Shown in pieces: positions 42,477 to 54,875 of a stretch of DNA of 64,000 nucleotides. Each line of letters starts with the position of its first letter. The first letter of the stretch is position 1. The stretch is from Ryuthela nishihirai (Eukaryota > Arthropoda > Arachnida > Araneae > Heptathelidae): the NCBI GenBank assembly GCA_038380435.1, contig JAWZYU010000001.1:17154001-17218000 (forward strand). Direction: 5' to 3'. The notes beneath the pieces are model-generated. The model searched no databases, had not been told where the DNA came from, and saw nothing but the letters and a program-made list of their open reading frames with translations. The translations under genes were made by a program, and so were the position numbers.

Positions 42477-42480
42477 ATAT

Positions 42481-44463
42481 TTTATTTACCTTGCATACAA
42501 ATTCACGAGTATTTGGACATTGTACTCGATATTGCACTTGGATATAAACAGAGTATTTTTGTAAATTTGCAATTCGATTTCGCGTTAAAAAACATCGACT
42601 ATATGCTAATCTAAGGATTATAAGTGTTATGCATGCTTTGTTTCGACAGAAAAATCTGGGGATTTCTAACTTTTTTCTGTCGAATGAAAACAAGCATAAC
42701 TCTGCTAATCTAATAACTATCTGATATTCTATCTAATCTATTTCTACTGAAAAATATAAGAACCCCTTCCACGCATACACATACACAAGAATAGATTTTT
42801 TCTGAAACGCACCAATTGGGGAGCCGCTGATGAAGATAATTCTTCTTTTTAAGAAAGACTTTTAACGTATTGCGAAGTAATACTCACTTTTGTTTTTTCT
42901 CATCGCTTCTGTTGCCTGTACATTAATTTTTCCAATACATGACTGAATTGAAACAAAGCTATTATTCTGTCACAAATGTAACGCACCTTTGCTTATTCCT
43001 GATGATTCTGCAACTTCTGTTGCAAATTTCTTTTTCGTATAACCAAATGCGACACTCTGAAATCTCTTTCCTGTTTTGATTACTTCCGTACCAATACATC
43101 CCCTCCCCTAGTTGCATTGCAGTTTATTCCTCTGCCGTTGGAATAAATTAGTTTCCTCTTTTCTTCGTTCGTCTCGCTAATTACGGATGCCCAGCCCAGC
43201 AGTTGTCATATAAGAATCCACGTGCACACCGGTTTGCCAATCCGAAATAGTTGCGTAGTCACATTCCACTTAAGTGAAGTGGAATTTAGTGTCAAATCTT
43301 ATCTCTACTTAACTTCAGCCGCCATCGAGATCCACTCCATCTTGTTATCTCAAATGATCCTTTGCTACGTTCTCTACCTAAAAGCCATTTAAACACTGGT
43401 TCAAGTTTATTATGACATTTTCGATGTAAATACGAAGAACAGAATGATCTTTCTTATTATTTTTCCTATAATAAATATTTTCAACAATTCAAAGTTCAAG
43501 CTGGAAGCGCTCCGTGAACCGAATTTTTGCTACTTGCCATTTGCAAGTCAAACATTGCCAGAAGCCTCCAGCCTCTTCTGTGATTTACAGAGCTGCGATT
43601 CGCTAGCGAAGTAATCGAAGCGCAAGACGAGGCGCCGATCGAGCAGATTTCATTGACAGAAGAGCAAGAGGATCCAACTCTCCCCTCACCCGGAGCAAGG
43701 GGAAGAGAAGTGGGAGTAATGAGTGCTACGTTATTGATGAGCGCAGCATTTCATCAGCTTCCCTCGGCTAACATCGCGGTCCCGACGTGCCACACTGAGG
43801 GATGGGGAAAATTAATATTTATACAATGGCTAATTAAGCCCCTAACTAATGGGAGCATTGGTCGATGGAGCATGGTTTGCTGCTTGGCTGTAATGCGATA
43901 GGTACGAACTAGTCTCGTGTACAGCAATTACAGAATAGATGGCGCCTGCAAATTATGCAGTCCGCAACAAGAACGACAACGCCAACAAATCATTAGTCAC
44001 TCGAGTTTGTTGCTTTCTGTCAACGTTCGTGATGTCACGCTCTAACGTCACAGCAACCGATGCCTGAGTCCCGTGCTCTCTCTTCTGTCTTTGGCGTCAA
44101 CTGTTTCACGAACGAAACAGGGCGTGAAAAACATAAAAAAGAAGAAACCGCTTTTGAGATGAATGAATCGCTTCTTGACAAGTGTCTTTTGTCTGTTTAT
44201 CGGATACTTTATAAACATCTTTCTGAATCTATAACTGAATTCGATTCTGGCTTCCAAACAAATACGGGAACGTTTTTGGGGATATTTTGCTTTTTTAACC
44301 TTGCCGCTTTCAAGTACGATTGAACCAGATAAAACTCGTCATCTGACATTGTGGCAAATGATGGAAGAAACCTCTAAAGTTGCCACGAACAGTGAAAGGA
44401 TTCAGACATTTGAAGATTTTATTTTCAGTTTGTCGATAAATATATGACTGCAGCATGAGGAAC
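42481..44463. other. Unassigned DNA, including a small foldback and a GC-richer part
   Basis: An imperfect hairpin (GTTATGCATGCTTTGTTTCG and an inverted partner) lies at about 42626-42705. GC rises at about 43500-43920, with an 82-residue plus frame (43653-43901) and no domain. At 44048-44323, frames overlap on both strands. It may contain host regulatory or exon sequence, but nothing is diagnostic. Confidence 0.35.
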
Positions 44464-44473
44464 GGAATTTAGG

Positions 44474-45244
44474 CTTGGTTGTTTTACCTCTGAGTGGCAT
44501 TTTTTTGCACACAATGGGCTAAATGGTCAGGTCACAAGGGCCCCGAGGGCTTAGAGAAGATTGGTAGAAAGAGACCCATTGTAGAATTGTTAGGAGACAG
44601 ATGGCAGCCGCTCGTCAAGGCTTTCCAGTGGGGTCTTTAATGTGTACAGGGTATGGCTCTCCCCGCACTCAGGGGGCAAATGTGGCTCAGTCGGTAGCGT
44701 GCCAGGTTCATAACCTGCAGTTACCAGGTTCGAGTTCCAGCTGGGTCAGCATTGAGATTTATCTCCGCAAAACTCCCCGCCCTGCCCACGGTCAGTAGGG
44801 GACACCGATGGTCTTAGAAAGGTCGCCGTCCGTCGTATGGGACGTTAAGCCGTGACTCCGTGTGCGAAGAGCCATACCATATAGAGTTTACATCCATACG
44901 TTAAAAAATACGCTGGATGGGCTTGACGGGAGGCTACCCTCTGCTCCTCCCCCAACCTTCTATAAACCTTCGGGGTACTTGTGACCTGGCCATTTAGCCC
45001 ATTGTGTGCAAAAAAGTGTCACTCAGAGGCAAAACAACCAACCAACCAACGCGCACTCGGGCAACGCCTTAACGTACCATCCAGCAGACGGCGGTCTTTC
45101 CAAGCCCATTGGTGTCCCCTACTGACTGAGGGCAGAGCGGGGAGTTTTGCGGAGATAAATCTCAACGCTGGCCCAGTCGGTATTCGAACCTGGGAACTGC
45201 AGGCTACGAGCTTAACGCACCACCGACTGAGCCAAAACCGCCCC
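44474..45244 (-). mobile_element. Nin-type SINE, split by a nested SINE
   Basis: The 3' half is at 44474-44674 and the 5' half at 45052-45244. The two join exactly if the plus-strand copy 44675-45051 and one copy of CGCACTCAGGG are removed. Flanks GGAATTTA and GGAATTAA may be the outer TSD. Confidence 0.9.
44675..45051 (+). mobile_element. Nin-type SINE nested in another
   Basis: TSD CGCACTCAGGG (44664-44674) and CGCACTCGGGC (45052-45062), with two differences at the 3' side. Moderately diverged itself, so the host copy is older still. Confidence 0.88.
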
Positions 45245-45254
45245 CGGAATTAAA

Positions 45255-45521
45255 GACATTTCAACATGTTAGTAGCATGCATGATCGAAAATTTAAGAAA
45301 TATTTCTTTAACATATGAGAGAAATCATACTTTTTGTAAAACAAATCCCCGCATATTTCTAAGCGATTTTTGCCATTCAAAAACAAAAGCGAAATGATAG
45401 TTGGATCACCTTTGTCACTGCATACATACATAAATATTTAGAATATGCTAATAGTCTTCAAGAAAAATATTGCGATAGAAAGTTTCACATTGTCAGAAAA
45501 CAATGAGAAAAAAATTCGTGG
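45255..45521. other. AT-rich unassigned sequence
   Basis: Nothing recognised. Confidence 0.4.
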
Positions 45522-45523
45522 TA

Positions 45524-45821
45524 CAGTCGCTCAAAAAAATATCCGAACGCTATGGTTGATTACAGAATTCAGAAAAAATATATGGCAACGATATTTTTAG
45601 AAATTAATGATCTGGCAACCTTCGTGTACTGTATGTACTTCGTGCCAGAACACTAATTTCTAAAAAAAATCATTGCCAGATATTTTAGAAATTAGTGATC
45701 TGGCAACCTTCGTGTCACGTTGCCAGATCATTTCTAAAAAAATTCTAAAAAATCGTTGCCAGATATTTTTTTCTGAATTCTGTAATCAACCATAGCGTTC
45801 GGATACTTTTTTGAGCGGCTG
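45524..45821. mobile_element. Foldback MITE copy 4, enlarged by internal rearrangement
   Basis: Standard ends (CAGTCGCTCAAAAAAATATC, and GAGCGGCTG inverted) with TA on both sides, but 298 bp instead of about 215. The GATCTGGCAACCTTCGTGTC module is present twice, with extra inverted pieces between. Confidence 0.87.
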
Positions 45822-45823
45822 TA

Positions 45824-46610
45824 CTATTACCACAACATTTTTGCGCCAGTTCTCTAACACTGCAGATAAAGAAAGGTAAAAACAAATCTAATACATGTAA
45901 AAGTTGCCCTCATAGCTAATATCCATTAATTAATTAATCAAACGTTTCACGCAATTAACTAAATTATTCTGCTAGAACCAGTAATTGTAGAAAAAAATTT
46001 GAATTATTATTATTTTCGTAACAATCGCGGAATTTTCTTTAAAATAAGGAAGCGAGGTTTCCTAACCTAAAGGACGGAGCTTTTAACTTACTTAGCTTCT
46101 GCTAGTTTCTCACAAAACATACAAAACTTATACAGGTCCACCAGTTCAGTAGTCAGGGTTGAGTAACCACTGCAGCAATTAGGAACAAATCACATTTGAA
46201 GAGTTATTTGCATTCCATTGCAATAAACATTTGCATTTCAACATCTGATTTAGTAAAGCCATTCAAGGCACAGAATTTCTGTCTCTGCATCTGGATTTTC
46301 CAACACCAGAACTGAATTTTATACAATCTTATTAGGAGATGGATTTTTTTTTTTCACTTATCGACGTGCCAGGATTCCAATATACAAGTTAGCATAATTT
46401 TTTGCTTGAAACGTTTTTTGTTTACTCAAAAGTTTGTTTTCGATTCATTTAGATTCTTGTACAGTCCAGAATCTGAAACTTTTTCATTATCCTCACTGCA
46501 CATTTAAAGTTTCTTTCTGCAGATATTTTTTCAAATCTTTAACTCTTACCTTTACGACTACCACTTGAGTCATTAACATTAAATAACAAGAACATGAAGC
46601 TTTTCATTCA
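45824..46610. other. AT-rich unassigned sequence
   Basis: The last 50 bp or so (CATTAACATTAAATAACAAG to TTCATTCACCATTTG) recur near 51430-51475. Confidence 0.45.
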
Positions 46611-46620
46611 CCATTTGCCC

Positions 46621-47012
46621 TGGGGGCGGGGGGGGGCTCAGTCGGTAGCGCGCTAGGTTCGTAATCTGTAGTTCCCAGGTTCGAGTTCCAGCTGGGTCAG
46701 CGTTGAGATTTATCTCCGCAAAATTCCCCGCCCTGCCCACGGCAGTAGGAGACACCGATGGGCTTGGAAAGGCCGCCGTCCGTCGGATGGGACGTTAAGC
46801 CGTGGCCCTTTGTGCGGGAGAGCCATACCCTGTGCACGTTAAAGAACACGCTGGATGGCCTTGACGGGAGGCTACCATCTGTCTCCCAACAGCTGTTCCA
46901 GTGGGTCCCCTCTCCCAACCTTCTCTGAGCCTTCGGGGTCCATGTGACCTGGCCATTTAGCCCATGGTGTGCAAAAAAGTGCCTCTCAGAGGTAAAACAA
47001 CCCAACCCAACC
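46621..47012 (+). mobile_element. Nin-type SINE, full length
   Basis: The TSD CCATTTGCCC is exact at 46611-46620 and 47013-47022. The 5' G-run is expanded. Confidence 0.93.
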
Positions 47013-47024
47013 CCATTTGCCCGT

Positions 47025-49960
47025 ACTTAATAATAATAGTATCTTTATTAAGCCTTAGTATGGTTATATACATAGATTACCCCGCTAAGCCTTATGGCTT
47101 GTCAGCAGGATTCCTTTCAATCACACGACAGGTTTATTAAAGAATATGGCATGTATAATGGAAAATAAACACATAATTAAAAAAAGAAACTAAAACAATA
47201 AAAACAACAAAAAAACACGTATTAAAACACAGACATGAAAAATTAAACACATTTATAAAATAAACCTATAAAATTTCGGATTACAGCACATATTGCACAA
47301 AACTATCACCTATGGTACAAGTCATCATTTCACGATAAATAGCACTTGCTTAAAAGATACCAGATACAGGATAGGACTTTTTAAACATTACTTTTCAATT
47401 ATTTATATCTAATAACCATTTCGAAACTTTAGTTTTAATTTCTGAATAAGTGCTCAGGCATAACAGATCTATCGGTAGAGATTAAAAATTTTGGGTGTTT
47501 GATAAGATATCCGCGCTTTTCCATAAATATTGTGAAAAACTGGTTCAACATAATAATTTTCACACTTTCGTTTTGTATTGATCACATGCAAAATTTTCTC
47601 CTTCTGTTCATTTTTAAAGTAATTTCTAAAGATAGTTACATAAATATATAACAAGTCAACTGGTAAAATGTTCAGATAATGAAAATATTGCCAATGTGAT
47701 CTTCATTAATTACATGCATGTTTATTGAATTTAACAATATTATTTAGAGTACTTTTTTGTATTCGTTTAATTTTATTCAAAACAGATTTATATGTTCCAT
47801 ATATACTGATACCATACCTAATTATTGATTCACAGAGAGCTTTATATATCCTTGTTATGACATCCAATGGAATAAGTGTATTCAACCTCAACACTTTGTA
47901 AGATGCATACCTTAGTTTATCACAAATATATTTTATGTGCGATTTCCATTGAAAATCTTGTCCAATATAAATCCCCAAATATTGAATTTTATTAACCTCT
48001 TCCACAATTGGGCAGGAACATGCATTTTGGTTAATTATTAATTTATATTGACAGTTATAATTATGTGTTTTAGTGCATAAGTTATTTAATTTGTGCCTAC
48101 TCTGAATGATCATATATTTGGTTTTTTCTTCATTTAAGAAGAGTTTGTTTTTCTGAAACCAAGAATTTGCTACATTATAGTCGTTTTGTGCACATCTTAC
48201 TACTTCTTCTACCTGCATACCTGCGTTCAGCAGAACGGTATCGTCAGCAAACATAAACAAATTACCCTGAAAATTTATTTCTGCTAAATCATTTATATAA
48301 ATTGCAAATAAAAGTGGCCCCAAAACTGAGCCCTGTGGTACACCTGATTTTAAAATTCAATCCTAGTGATGATAGTCCTATTAGACAAATAATGTTTGTA
48401 CCATTTATTCAGTGAACCTCGAATTCCCACCAATGATAACTTTTTTAACAATATGTCATGTTTAACCGTGTCAAATGCTTTATTCAAATCCATAAATATA
48501 GCACAAACCTTTTTTCCAGAATTGAGTACTGTATTAATGTATTGTGAGAAATGCTCTGATAAATCAATAGTTCCTCTGTTCTTCCTAAACCCGTACTGCC
48601 TATCTGTAATTATTTTACATTTTTCTAAAAAATTATTAACATATTTTATATACATATTTTTCTAAAACTTTTTCAATAACTGATAAGATCATGATCGGTC
48701 TATAATTACTGTATATGTTTCGTGATCCCTTTTTAAATATAGGACGCATAATTGCAGTTTTGAGTGTGTTAGGAACAATGCCAGTGTTCAAACTCAAATT
48801 AATCAAGCATTGCAGGATCTCAGAAAAAAAAACATCTGCATTGCTTTATATACATGAAGTTTTCACCATATCATAGCCCACTGCATTACTAGTTGTTAAA
48901 TTGCTAATGATCTGTACTACCTCATCTCTATTTGCTTCAGGTATAAAAATAGAATGTGAATTAGAAAGTGTAATAATCTCGTTGACAGCTATATTTATGT
49001 TTTTTGAATATTTCAGGATTACATTTTCTGTAACACTAGTAAAGTAATTGTTAAAATCATCCACTATCAACTCCATCGCTTTATTTTTACCAAAATAGCG
49101 TTTTATTTGCATGTCAACAGATAATTTCTTTTTGTCATTAATAATATCTTTTACCAGCTCCCAAATTTTCTTATTGTTATCTTTATTTAAATTGATTTTA
49201 TTTCTATAATAAAACACCTTTGTTTCCTTATCAAACTATTTACAGTGTTCCTTACTTTTTTATATTCATCATATAATATCGTACTTTGCATATTATTCTT
49301 ATTTAACCCACAACAGATCTCTTTCTTCAATAGCCTTAATTATCCCTTCAGTTATTCATTCTTTCTGTTTCCTTTTGAATTTTTTAACTCTAGATGCTTT
49401 GAAATAACACTTATTCCTAATTTCGTTAATTTTATCTAATATCAATTTTAACAAGTCTTTCGGATTAGTAACCTCAGTTCCAATAACATCCCAATCTATT
49501 AATCCTAGTTTTTGGGAAAGTTTTTTATCATCGACATATGTACCTAAGTAAGCGTTATTCTTATTTGTAGGAGTTTTATCTCTAGAAATTAAGGATTTCA
49601 TTTTTGTTCTAATTAATATTCCATAGTGATCAGCAATCTTTTTTTTCATAGACTCTTACATCTGCTTCAAAGTTTCTAATTTTATGAACCACATGATCAA
49701 TTTCAGATTGTTGCAAAGTTTGCATAACGAATTCTTCTCTAGTAAAACCTGATACCTTCTGTTCCATGCCATACTCCAATAACAGATTCAAATATTGGTT
49801 GCTACCATATTTGTCTATATTTGCAATATCAATATTAAAATCGCCAACCAAGAAAATATCATTTAGCTTTAAATTTAAGTCGAACCAATTTTTCAAATTT
49901 GATAGAAATTCTTTAACCTTTGTTAAATAACTGGAATAATAAACGCAAAACAATTTTTAA
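47025..49960 (-). pseudogene. Non-LTR retrotransposon (CR1/Jockey-like), 5'-truncated and frameshifted
   Basis: Reading leftwards: the C-terminal half of an AP-type endonuclease (IFLVGDFNIDIAN near 49840, SEIDHVVHKI near 49690), a linker, and RT motifs NYRPIMILSVIEKVLEK near 48680, DRQYGFRKNRGTIDL near 48590, FMDLNKAFDTVKHDILL near 48480, GVPQGSVLGPLLFAIYINDL near 48330 and FMFADDTVLL near 48250. These continue with the thumb (KIQYLGIYIGQDFQWKSHI) and a C-terminal part down to about 47460 (YGKARISYQTPKIFN). The FADD box is intact. Frameshifts fall near 48655, 48350 and 49650, and stops appear late in the C-terminus. The 3' end (minus strand) has AATAAA close to a TATTATTATTA tail at about 47028-47050. 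Its 5' edge stops about 20 bp from mariner copy B, and I do not find the missing endonuclease part beyond that element. Confidence 0.85.
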
Positions 49961-50149
49961 GCAATATAAAAATGATGTACAGGGTGTCTCAAAAATATAG
50001 GTACAAACTTCTAGGGGAGGTAGATAACATCTAAGGGAATGAGAATTGCATAGGAACCCATAACCAGAAACGTCACCGTAAGTCAATAGGCGGCGCTGTT
50101 CATCAATGCGCCAGAGGGGAAATTTCGGATTTCCTCATTCGAGCGATAG

Positions 50150-50380
50150 TCAGCTAACGAAGAGCATGCAAAGGTATTCGAACAAGGGGCTGGCAGACAT
50201 GCACTTAGTGTATGGAATAGCTGAGGGCAACGGACGAGCCGCTCAACGAATGTATCAAGAACGCTTCCCACACAGACATGTACCGGGCCACCGTTTGTTT
50301 GCGCGTGCACATCAAAATGTGTGCGATTATGGGTCATTAAGAGGTAGCAGAAGTGTGGGCAGGCCATCTAGTACGCCATT
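50150..50380 (+). pseudogene. Mariner transposase N-terminal remnant (copy B)
   Basis: KSMQRYSNKGLADMHLVYG, then AAQRMYQERFPHRHVPGH and RLFARAHQNVCDYGSLRGSR: the N-terminal HTH (DUF4817-like) and the start of the second. This copy keeps the base that is lost in copy A near 10235, so its frame is the reference there. All catalytic sequence is deleted. Confidence 0.85.
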
Positions 50381-50416
50381 TGTAATAATTATGTCCAATA
50401 AATATTTTCCCATTAA

Positions 50417-50945
50417 CCTTTCCACGACTAAGGGAAACATTTTTCCCATTTTAAAATTGGTGATTGTCGTATTTAATTATAACCTTATCTGCATTTTTTA
50501 TACAGAATGTCAAAATAGAACGTATGCCGAACGCAATTACGTAAACGGGAACGTTTAGAAAACAAAAACGGAACTGTCAGGACGCATAATATATGTACTA
50601 TGTGCAATGTCCATCTTTGCCTCACTACCAAAAGAAATTGCTTCGCCGAATATCATAATTAGCACATCATTTTGTATAGTAATTTTATTTCATAATTTTG
50701 TATTATTTTAGTTAACATTTTGTTCTAATAAACCAATAAATAAAAGACATTGCATAATAAGCCTAACTATAATTTGTGTTACCTTTATAGTCCATTGGGA
50801 AAAATATTTCCCATAAAATTCCAAAAAAAACTACGCATTGTTATGTATTTTTCTTATGATTTTTATTTATTTTACGTCTAAACAAACTAAAATAAACAGT
50901 TACATACTAATATTTACTCTTAGAAACCTTATGGTCCTGAAAGGG
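50417..50945 (+). mobile_element. piggyBac-type MITE, copy 1 (529 bp)
   Basis: TTAA on both sides (50413-50416 and 50946-50949). Ends CCTTTCCACGACTAAGG (one C short) and, inverted, CCCTTTCAGGACCATAAGG. Non-coding. Subterminal GGGAAACATTTTTCCC and GGGAAAAATATTTCCC palindromes. It sits in mariner copy B, and copy A shows the empty site. Confidence 0.92.
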
Positions 50946-51094
50946 TTAATCACTGTCTTGTGTCCTTTCAGATCTTGTACCTCTGCTACCACTTTCCCAT
51001 GACGTTTCCGGTTATGGGTTCCTATGCAATTCTCATTCCTTTAGGTTATCTACCTCCCCTAAAAGTTTGTACCTATATTTTTGAGACACCCTGT

Positions 51095-51780
51095 ATAAAG
51101 GAGATTTTCAAATATTGTTTCCCATATTAAAATTTGTAATATATTTATAATTAATTAAAGAATTTCTTTTAGTTTCATTTTGCATATTATAGTTTTCATT
51201 TTCACGGTTTTAAATTTTTTCGCCAAAGAGTTTGTTTCAGTTCAAACAGCAATAGCACGTGCTTCAAACTTTGTTACATGAACCAAATTAATTTTGTATT
51301 GAAAGGTTTAATATTAATAATGCGAAGAGTAAAATACCCTATAAACATATGTTTGGCTTGCACATTTTTAATGACTTTTTTGTATTTAATTTCTGTTATT
51401 GCTGTTACTGCTATCTAATCAAAGTCAAAGTCATTAAATAACAAGAACATTAACCTTTTCATTCACCATTTGCTAGTGCAGTTTGTAATCAAGTATTGCT
51501 ATGATCAGCAATTTGAAATTATCAGCATTATAGAAAGACATGTATTTTTTACTGATTTTCGTTTCTCTAGTTGTAATTTTGTCTCGTTTTTTGAAAACGT
51601 TGTCACTGAAAACGCTTTTTTATTATTTCGATGGGATATTTTTATGTATCCCAAGCACTTTATCCAATCATAATCACCTTATCCAATCATAAAAAGATCC
51701 CAATCTTTTTATGAATGAAAAGGTCCTATTCAGAATGGGATATTTTTATGTATCCCAAGTCACTTCTAATTTCACAAGCT
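51095..51780. other. AT-rich unassigned sequence with short repeats
   Basis: GGGATATTTTTATGTATCCC occurs at about 51632 and 51737. The stretch near 51430-51475 repeats 46570-46617. The 67-residue frame at 51470-51673 is not recognised. Confidence 0.45.
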
Positions 51781-51784
51781 TTAA

Positions 51785-52311
51785 CCCTCTCAGGACCATA
51801 AGGTTTCTAAGAGTAAATATTAGTATGTAACTGTTTATTTTAGTTTGTTTAGACGTAAAATAAATAAAAATCATAAGAAAAATACATAACAATGTGTAGT
51901 TTTTTGGAATTTTATGGGAAATATTTTTACCAATGGATATAAAGGTAACACAAATTATAGTTAGGCTTATTATGCAATGTCTTTTATTTATTGGTTTATT
52001 AGAACAAAATGTTAACTAAAATAATACAAAATTATGAATTAAAATTACTATACAAAATGATGTGCTAATTATGATATTCTGCGAAGCAATTTCTTTTGGT
52101 AGTGAGGCAAAGATGGACATTGCACATAGTACATATATTATGCGTCCTGACAGTTCTGTTTTTGTTTTCTAAACGTTCCCGTTTACGTAATTGCGTTCGG
52201 CATACGTTCTATTTTGACATTCTGTATAAAAAATGCAGATAAGGTTATAATTAAATACGACAATCACCAATTTTAAAATGGGGAAAAATGGTTCCCTTAG
52301 TCGTGAAAGGG
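51785..52311 (-). mobile_element. piggyBac-type MITE, copy 2
   Basis: Inverted relative to the others. TTAA at 51781-51784 and 52312-52315. Ends CCCTCTCAGGACCATAAGG and CCCTTTCACGACTAAGG (inverted). Nearly the same sequence as copies 1 and 3. Confidence 0.92.
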
Positions 52312-52315
52312 TTAA

Positions 52316-52808
52316 TTTGATAATTCAATTCGTTATGACTGCTGACCTTGCGGGTTGTGAGGAAATCTGCTGTGAGATATCGACAAACCGAGAAATAAAG
52401 TGTCACACAAACCAGCACAGAAAATGATAAATTGCAAGAGAAAAAAACCTAGGAATATCATTGAAAATCAGGTCTTCCTTCTAAAAAATAAAATAAAAAG
52501 AAAGTGGGGGGAAGGCTAAAAATATAATTGAGCCAAAAAAAGTAAAGGAGGTGGCCAAAAATACAATCAAGCCAAAAAAAAAAGTAAACGGGAAGCTAAA
52601 AAAGGGTAAAAAGAGGAGGCCAAAAACACAATCGAGCCAAAAAATAAAATAAACGGGATTCCAAGAGATTAGATTTCCATTTCAATATTTCTCTTCGTTT
52701 AAAAGTCATTAACAATTTAATGAAAAGTGCATGAAATATACAAAAGTTTATACTTTTTTGCCTGTATTATCCTAACTATCATTTTCAAAGTGGGGAAAAT
52801 TAGTGTTC
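52316..52808. other. Unassigned, with an A-rich imperfect repeat
   Basis: At 52490-52660 phrases such as GAGCCAAAAAAAGTAAAGGA and AAGCCAAAAAAAAAAGTAAA recur at about 50 bp. Confidence 0.55.
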
Positions 52809-52818
52809 TGCATCTTGA

Positions 52819-53202
52819 GTTGGGTTGTTTTACCCCTGAGCGGCACTTTTTTGCACACCATGGGCTCAATGGCCAGGTCACATGGACCCCGAAGGCTCAG
52901 AGAAGGTTGGGGGAGGGGACCCACTGGAACAGCTGTTGGGAGACAGATGGTAGCGTCCCGTCAAGGCCATCCAGCGTGTTCTTTAACGTGCACAGGGTAT
53001 GGCTCTCCCGCACACGGGGCCACGGCTTAACGTCCCATTCGACGGACGGCGGCCTTTCCAAGCCTATCGGTGTCCCCTACTGACCGTGGGCAGGGCGGGA
53101 ATTTTGCGGAGATAAATCTCAACGCTGACCAAGCTGGGACTCGAACCTGGGAACTACAGATTACGAGCCTGGCGCGCTACCGACTGAGCCACCCCCGCCC
53201 TG
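52819..53202 (-). mobile_element. Nin-type SINE, full length
   Basis: The TSD TGCATCTTGA is exact at 52809-52818 and 53203-53212. Confidence 0.93.
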
Positions 53203-53212
53203 TGCATCTTGA

Positions 53213-54317
53213 AATCTGAAATAGTTATTCTCTAAAATTTCCTTATCTGAATTAGCGCTTTTTACAGCAGTAATTAAAGACAAAAAGACCTTCGACTTGA
53301 GGCTAACAGGAAAATATTTTATTTTTTATAATACATCTACTTCATAGCTGCAATACCGAAAATATCAATTTTTCTTATTTACTTCTTTAATGATTACAAA
53401 ACCGACGAACATTAACCTCCTAGAAAACAATTCTAATTAAGTTTCGCGTTCTATAAATTCATGGTTGAAACCCAGAGCCCAAAACATAAATGGGAACTCT
53501 ACACTAAATTGTTCATCATTGAGCGTTATATTGCAGCAGTCAAGTTTCTTTTTCTCCTTTTAGCGACATCGCAATGGAACTGTTATCGTTGTGAAGCGCA
53601 GAACTCAGCTGCCATTTCAACATAGGAACAACAAAGCGCCGAAACTGCCTCAGCGATGAAAGATTTAACGATTTCCACGCGAACCTATAAAATCGCGTAA
53701 TTCAGGTCTCCCTGCTTATCACGCGCCAAATTATTCTTGAAACATAATCCCCGTGAAACAGCACCCCGTTCCCGTTGGAGTTTTATAGCCTTCCGTTTGC
53801 AGCTGGCTGTTCACAACGCTGCAAGCATCGACTCTGAATAATAAACACCTGCTACAATAACCAAGATGAGAATTTTCATAAACTGCTTCTGGATTTGGAT
53901 CTAAATTTCCAGTTACATATCACCGCTAGATATGAGAAATTTACCGTGTTTGATTTGAAATGGAGTAAAGTATTTTAACATGCTCAACAAACTCGGACAC
54001 TATTCTGTTATCGTTTAGGATTTCAATGTTTTAAAACACGATCGGTTTATGGAAAGTTTAAAGTGTTTTATTTGTGTCGAACTTTCGATTCACTCACGTG
54101 GATTTCCCACACGTCTACCTAACACACATTATTCATAACCAATGTTCATATTCTGAAAACTAACAGGAAAATGTAGGAACAGTAAAATGCATAAACATGC
54201 TCTACACGAACCATTCCTCTGTAATATATTGTCACTAATCTACTAAGGGGAAACTTTTGATTTCCTTTCACCAACTTTGTGAATCAACGCTTTTTTTTGT
54301 GACACCGAATATAAAAA
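53213..54317. other. Unique-looking sequence, no gene assigned
   Basis: Mixed composition around 53560-53820. No domain-bearing frame. Confidence 0.4.
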
Positions 54318-54437
54318 TAAATAAAATAAATTTCCCCTCAAGCAACTGCTTGCCACAGAGGTCTGACAGGAGACTGTCAATTTATATGCTATAGTAGGAG
54401 ATCTGAGAGGATAGCAGGACCTCAGCAGAAAAACATT
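54318..54437 (-). mobile_element. SINE2, 5'-truncated
   Basis: CCCCTCAAGCAACTGCTTGC through the hairpin region (two mismatches) to ACCTCAGCAGAAAAAC. The tRNA-like head is absent. Confidence 0.85.
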
Positions 54438-54864
54438 GCTTGTAATATTTGATTTTCTATTTAACCCTTGCATTATTACCACGTATGTGACACAAGAGGG
54501 CATTTGATAACTGTTTCTCTCTTTTCAACCTTATGAGGAATCTACAAAAGTTAAAAGAGCTAAATTGCTGTTTCTGTATGCATATCAGGGTGGTTCGTCC
54601 ATTAGGTCATCTGAGGCCCCGCCTCACCAAAAATAAACACAGGAAATAATAAGAAATTTTGAAATGTATTACTTTTTGTTTGTCTCATAAAAAAGCTGTA
54701 ATAGCATTTTTATATTATTTTTTGCAACAATTATTTGTCGCGTGGAAAAAATCATAGCATTTACTCTGCGAACCAGTGCTGCGTCGTCTGCTTTAGTTTA
54801 TTCAATATTAATTTATCTATTACGGCCACCACAGGAATCTTAAACTATCATTCTTCATCTTTTA
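54438..54864. other. Unassigned sequence
   Basis: GTGGTTCGTCCATTAGGTCA then GAGGCCCCGCCTCACC near 54590 resembles a DNA-transposon end, but no partner end was found with confidence. Confidence 0.3.
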
Positions 54865-54875
54865 CTGGACCACTT

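Larger units (their letters stand above)
49980..51093 (+). mobile_element. DD41D mariner-type transposon, copy B (deleted, with a MITE inside)
   Basis: Both ends are intact: CAGGGTGTCTCAAAAATATA and its inverse, with TA on both sides (49978-49979 and 51094-51095). Same family as copy A. An internal deletion joins the N-terminal coding region (GGGCAGGCCA) to the region after the stop codon (TCTAGTACGCCATTTG). A piggyBac-type MITE occupies the TTAA near the 3' end. Confidence 0.92.
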
